A stretch of 64,000 nt of DNA from Lagopus muta (lineage: Eukaryota; Chordata; Aves; Galliformes; Phasianidae), in assembly GCF_023343835.1 (NCBI RefSeq), contig NC_064437.1, positions 13,419,001 to 13,483,000 of the forward strand, in the 5' to 3' direction. Below, in pieces: positions 63,033 to 64,000 of the stretch. How positions within the stretch are numbered: the stretch's first letter is position 1; the number at the start of each line of letters is the position of its first letter. Position numbers and translations under genes: made by a program. The notes beneath the pieces are model-generated. The model made no database searches. It was not told the origin of the DNA and was given only the letters and a program-made list of their open reading frames with translations.

Positions 63033-64000
63033 CTAAAAACAATCCCACAAGAGAGCAGATTTAGTCAACTAAAGCTTAACATAAACACATATATTATAAA
63101 AAAAAAAAAGAAACAAACAGATGTGAAATAGTGCTTACATTAAACTCTTTCTGGATAAAGGAACTGACAACAGCCTACAGATTCTGACTTAAGACTTAGC
63201 TTAGGAAACTGAGTTGCTTTTATGCACAAACCAACACAGTGAGGAACATATTATAATGTCATAGTCCTTCTTAAGAAGAACTGAGTACACTTTTTGGCAA
63301 TTCGTGTGATATCTTCTCCAATATCCTCATTACAAAAAGAAAGATATGTTTTGGTTTCAGTAAATAACGTTTAGTACCTAATTTAACATTAAATTAGGCT
63401 TATTTATGTTTACATAAAAAAATAACAAACTCTTTGCTCCTTCTGGACAACGGGATGGGAAAAGAGGGTGATACTATTCAGTCCAAAAGAACATTAAAAC
63501 AGATCACAAATAGACTGGAAGGATTTTGACTTAGTTTTAACCTTGCCAACATACAGCTAGCTTAACACGCCCCAGGATTTAAGCTGGAACTTTTGAAGTT
63601 CATTACATACAGATAATGCTTGATTGCCTGCTGAATATTTATGAACGAAAAGAGCATTTAAAGAAATTTAGGAGTATGTAGGTACAGTGTGGCGGAGACC
63701 ACATGGAAACAGACACCAAACTAATGATAGCGTTTTCTGCTCTGGGTTCTTCCAAGACTCCCAAGTTTAATGAGCATGGACTATTCCCCACCCCCCACCT
63801 TTTGTGCACTTCCACAATGTAACAAAGAAAAAGCGTTCCCATTCCTGTGCATTTGAGAAAGTGACTGAATCCTATAGCTCCCTCTTCTATACATTTACAA
63901 AACATAAAAATGTATAATCAAAAGCATAACAGAGCATAAAATTGTACATGTTTCTGTAGTACACTCTAATAGAATCATAAGTTGGACCTATCCATTATAA
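63033..64000 (-). other. SSX2IP intron, window edge
   Basis: The sequence upstream of the acceptor of the first exon seen (63033-63034). I see no further exon of the gene in these 968 bases. The ORFs here lack splice context. Confidence 0.6.

Overview
The window is vertebrate genomic DNA with compact introns, several CR1 retrotransposon fragments and no SINEs, and its genes closely match known avian ones. It looks like a galliform bird. The assembled major vitellogenin resembles chicken vitellogenin-2 along its whole length, but recalled chicken residues differ at several sites, so a galliform other than chicken is more likely than chicken itself. That species call rests on memory, not a search.

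All four recognisable genes lie on the minus strand, so transcription runs from high to low coordinates. (1) SSX2IP, 3' part only: the last nine coding exons (56042..63032); the 5' exons lie past the window end. (2) A complete 35-exon vitellogenin of the VTG2 type (30936..50872) with a long phosvitin exon. (3) A second complete 35-exon vitellogenin of the VTG3 type (6518..27494) with a much shorter phosvitin exon. (4) CTBS, the lysosomal GH18 di-N-acetylchitobiase, in seven coding exons (650..6177).

The two vitellogenins are tandem duplicates. Exon number, every intron phase and almost every exon length agree; only exons 21, 23, 24, 25 and 32 differ. Both have a 40-nt signal-peptide exon, a TATA-like box about 40-45 nt upstream of the ATG, and a shared distal block near -340 carrying an imperfect oestrogen response element (ERE). 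Only the VTG2-type gene also has a perfect palindromic ERE, near -617. Both products are expected to be liver-made, oestrogen-induced yolk precursors cleaved into lipovitellins, phosvitin and a C-terminal cysteine-rich glycoprotein. The short-phosvitin copy should carry far less phosphate.

Intergenic stretches are about 3.2 kb between the vitellogenins, about 4 kb between VTG2 and the SSX2IP 3' end, and only about 150 bp between the VTG3 poly(A) signal and the CTBS start codon. Exon boundaries were read by hand from splice consensus, reading-frame continuity and the paralogue comparison. Every intron assigned uses GT-AG except one GC-AG intron in SSX2IP. I saw no RNA genes, CRISPR arrays or intact mobile elements. 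The most notable points are the contrasting ERE layouts, the independent origin of serine runs in the two phosvitin regions, a stop-free frame-neutral intron in VTG3, and the GC-AG intron.
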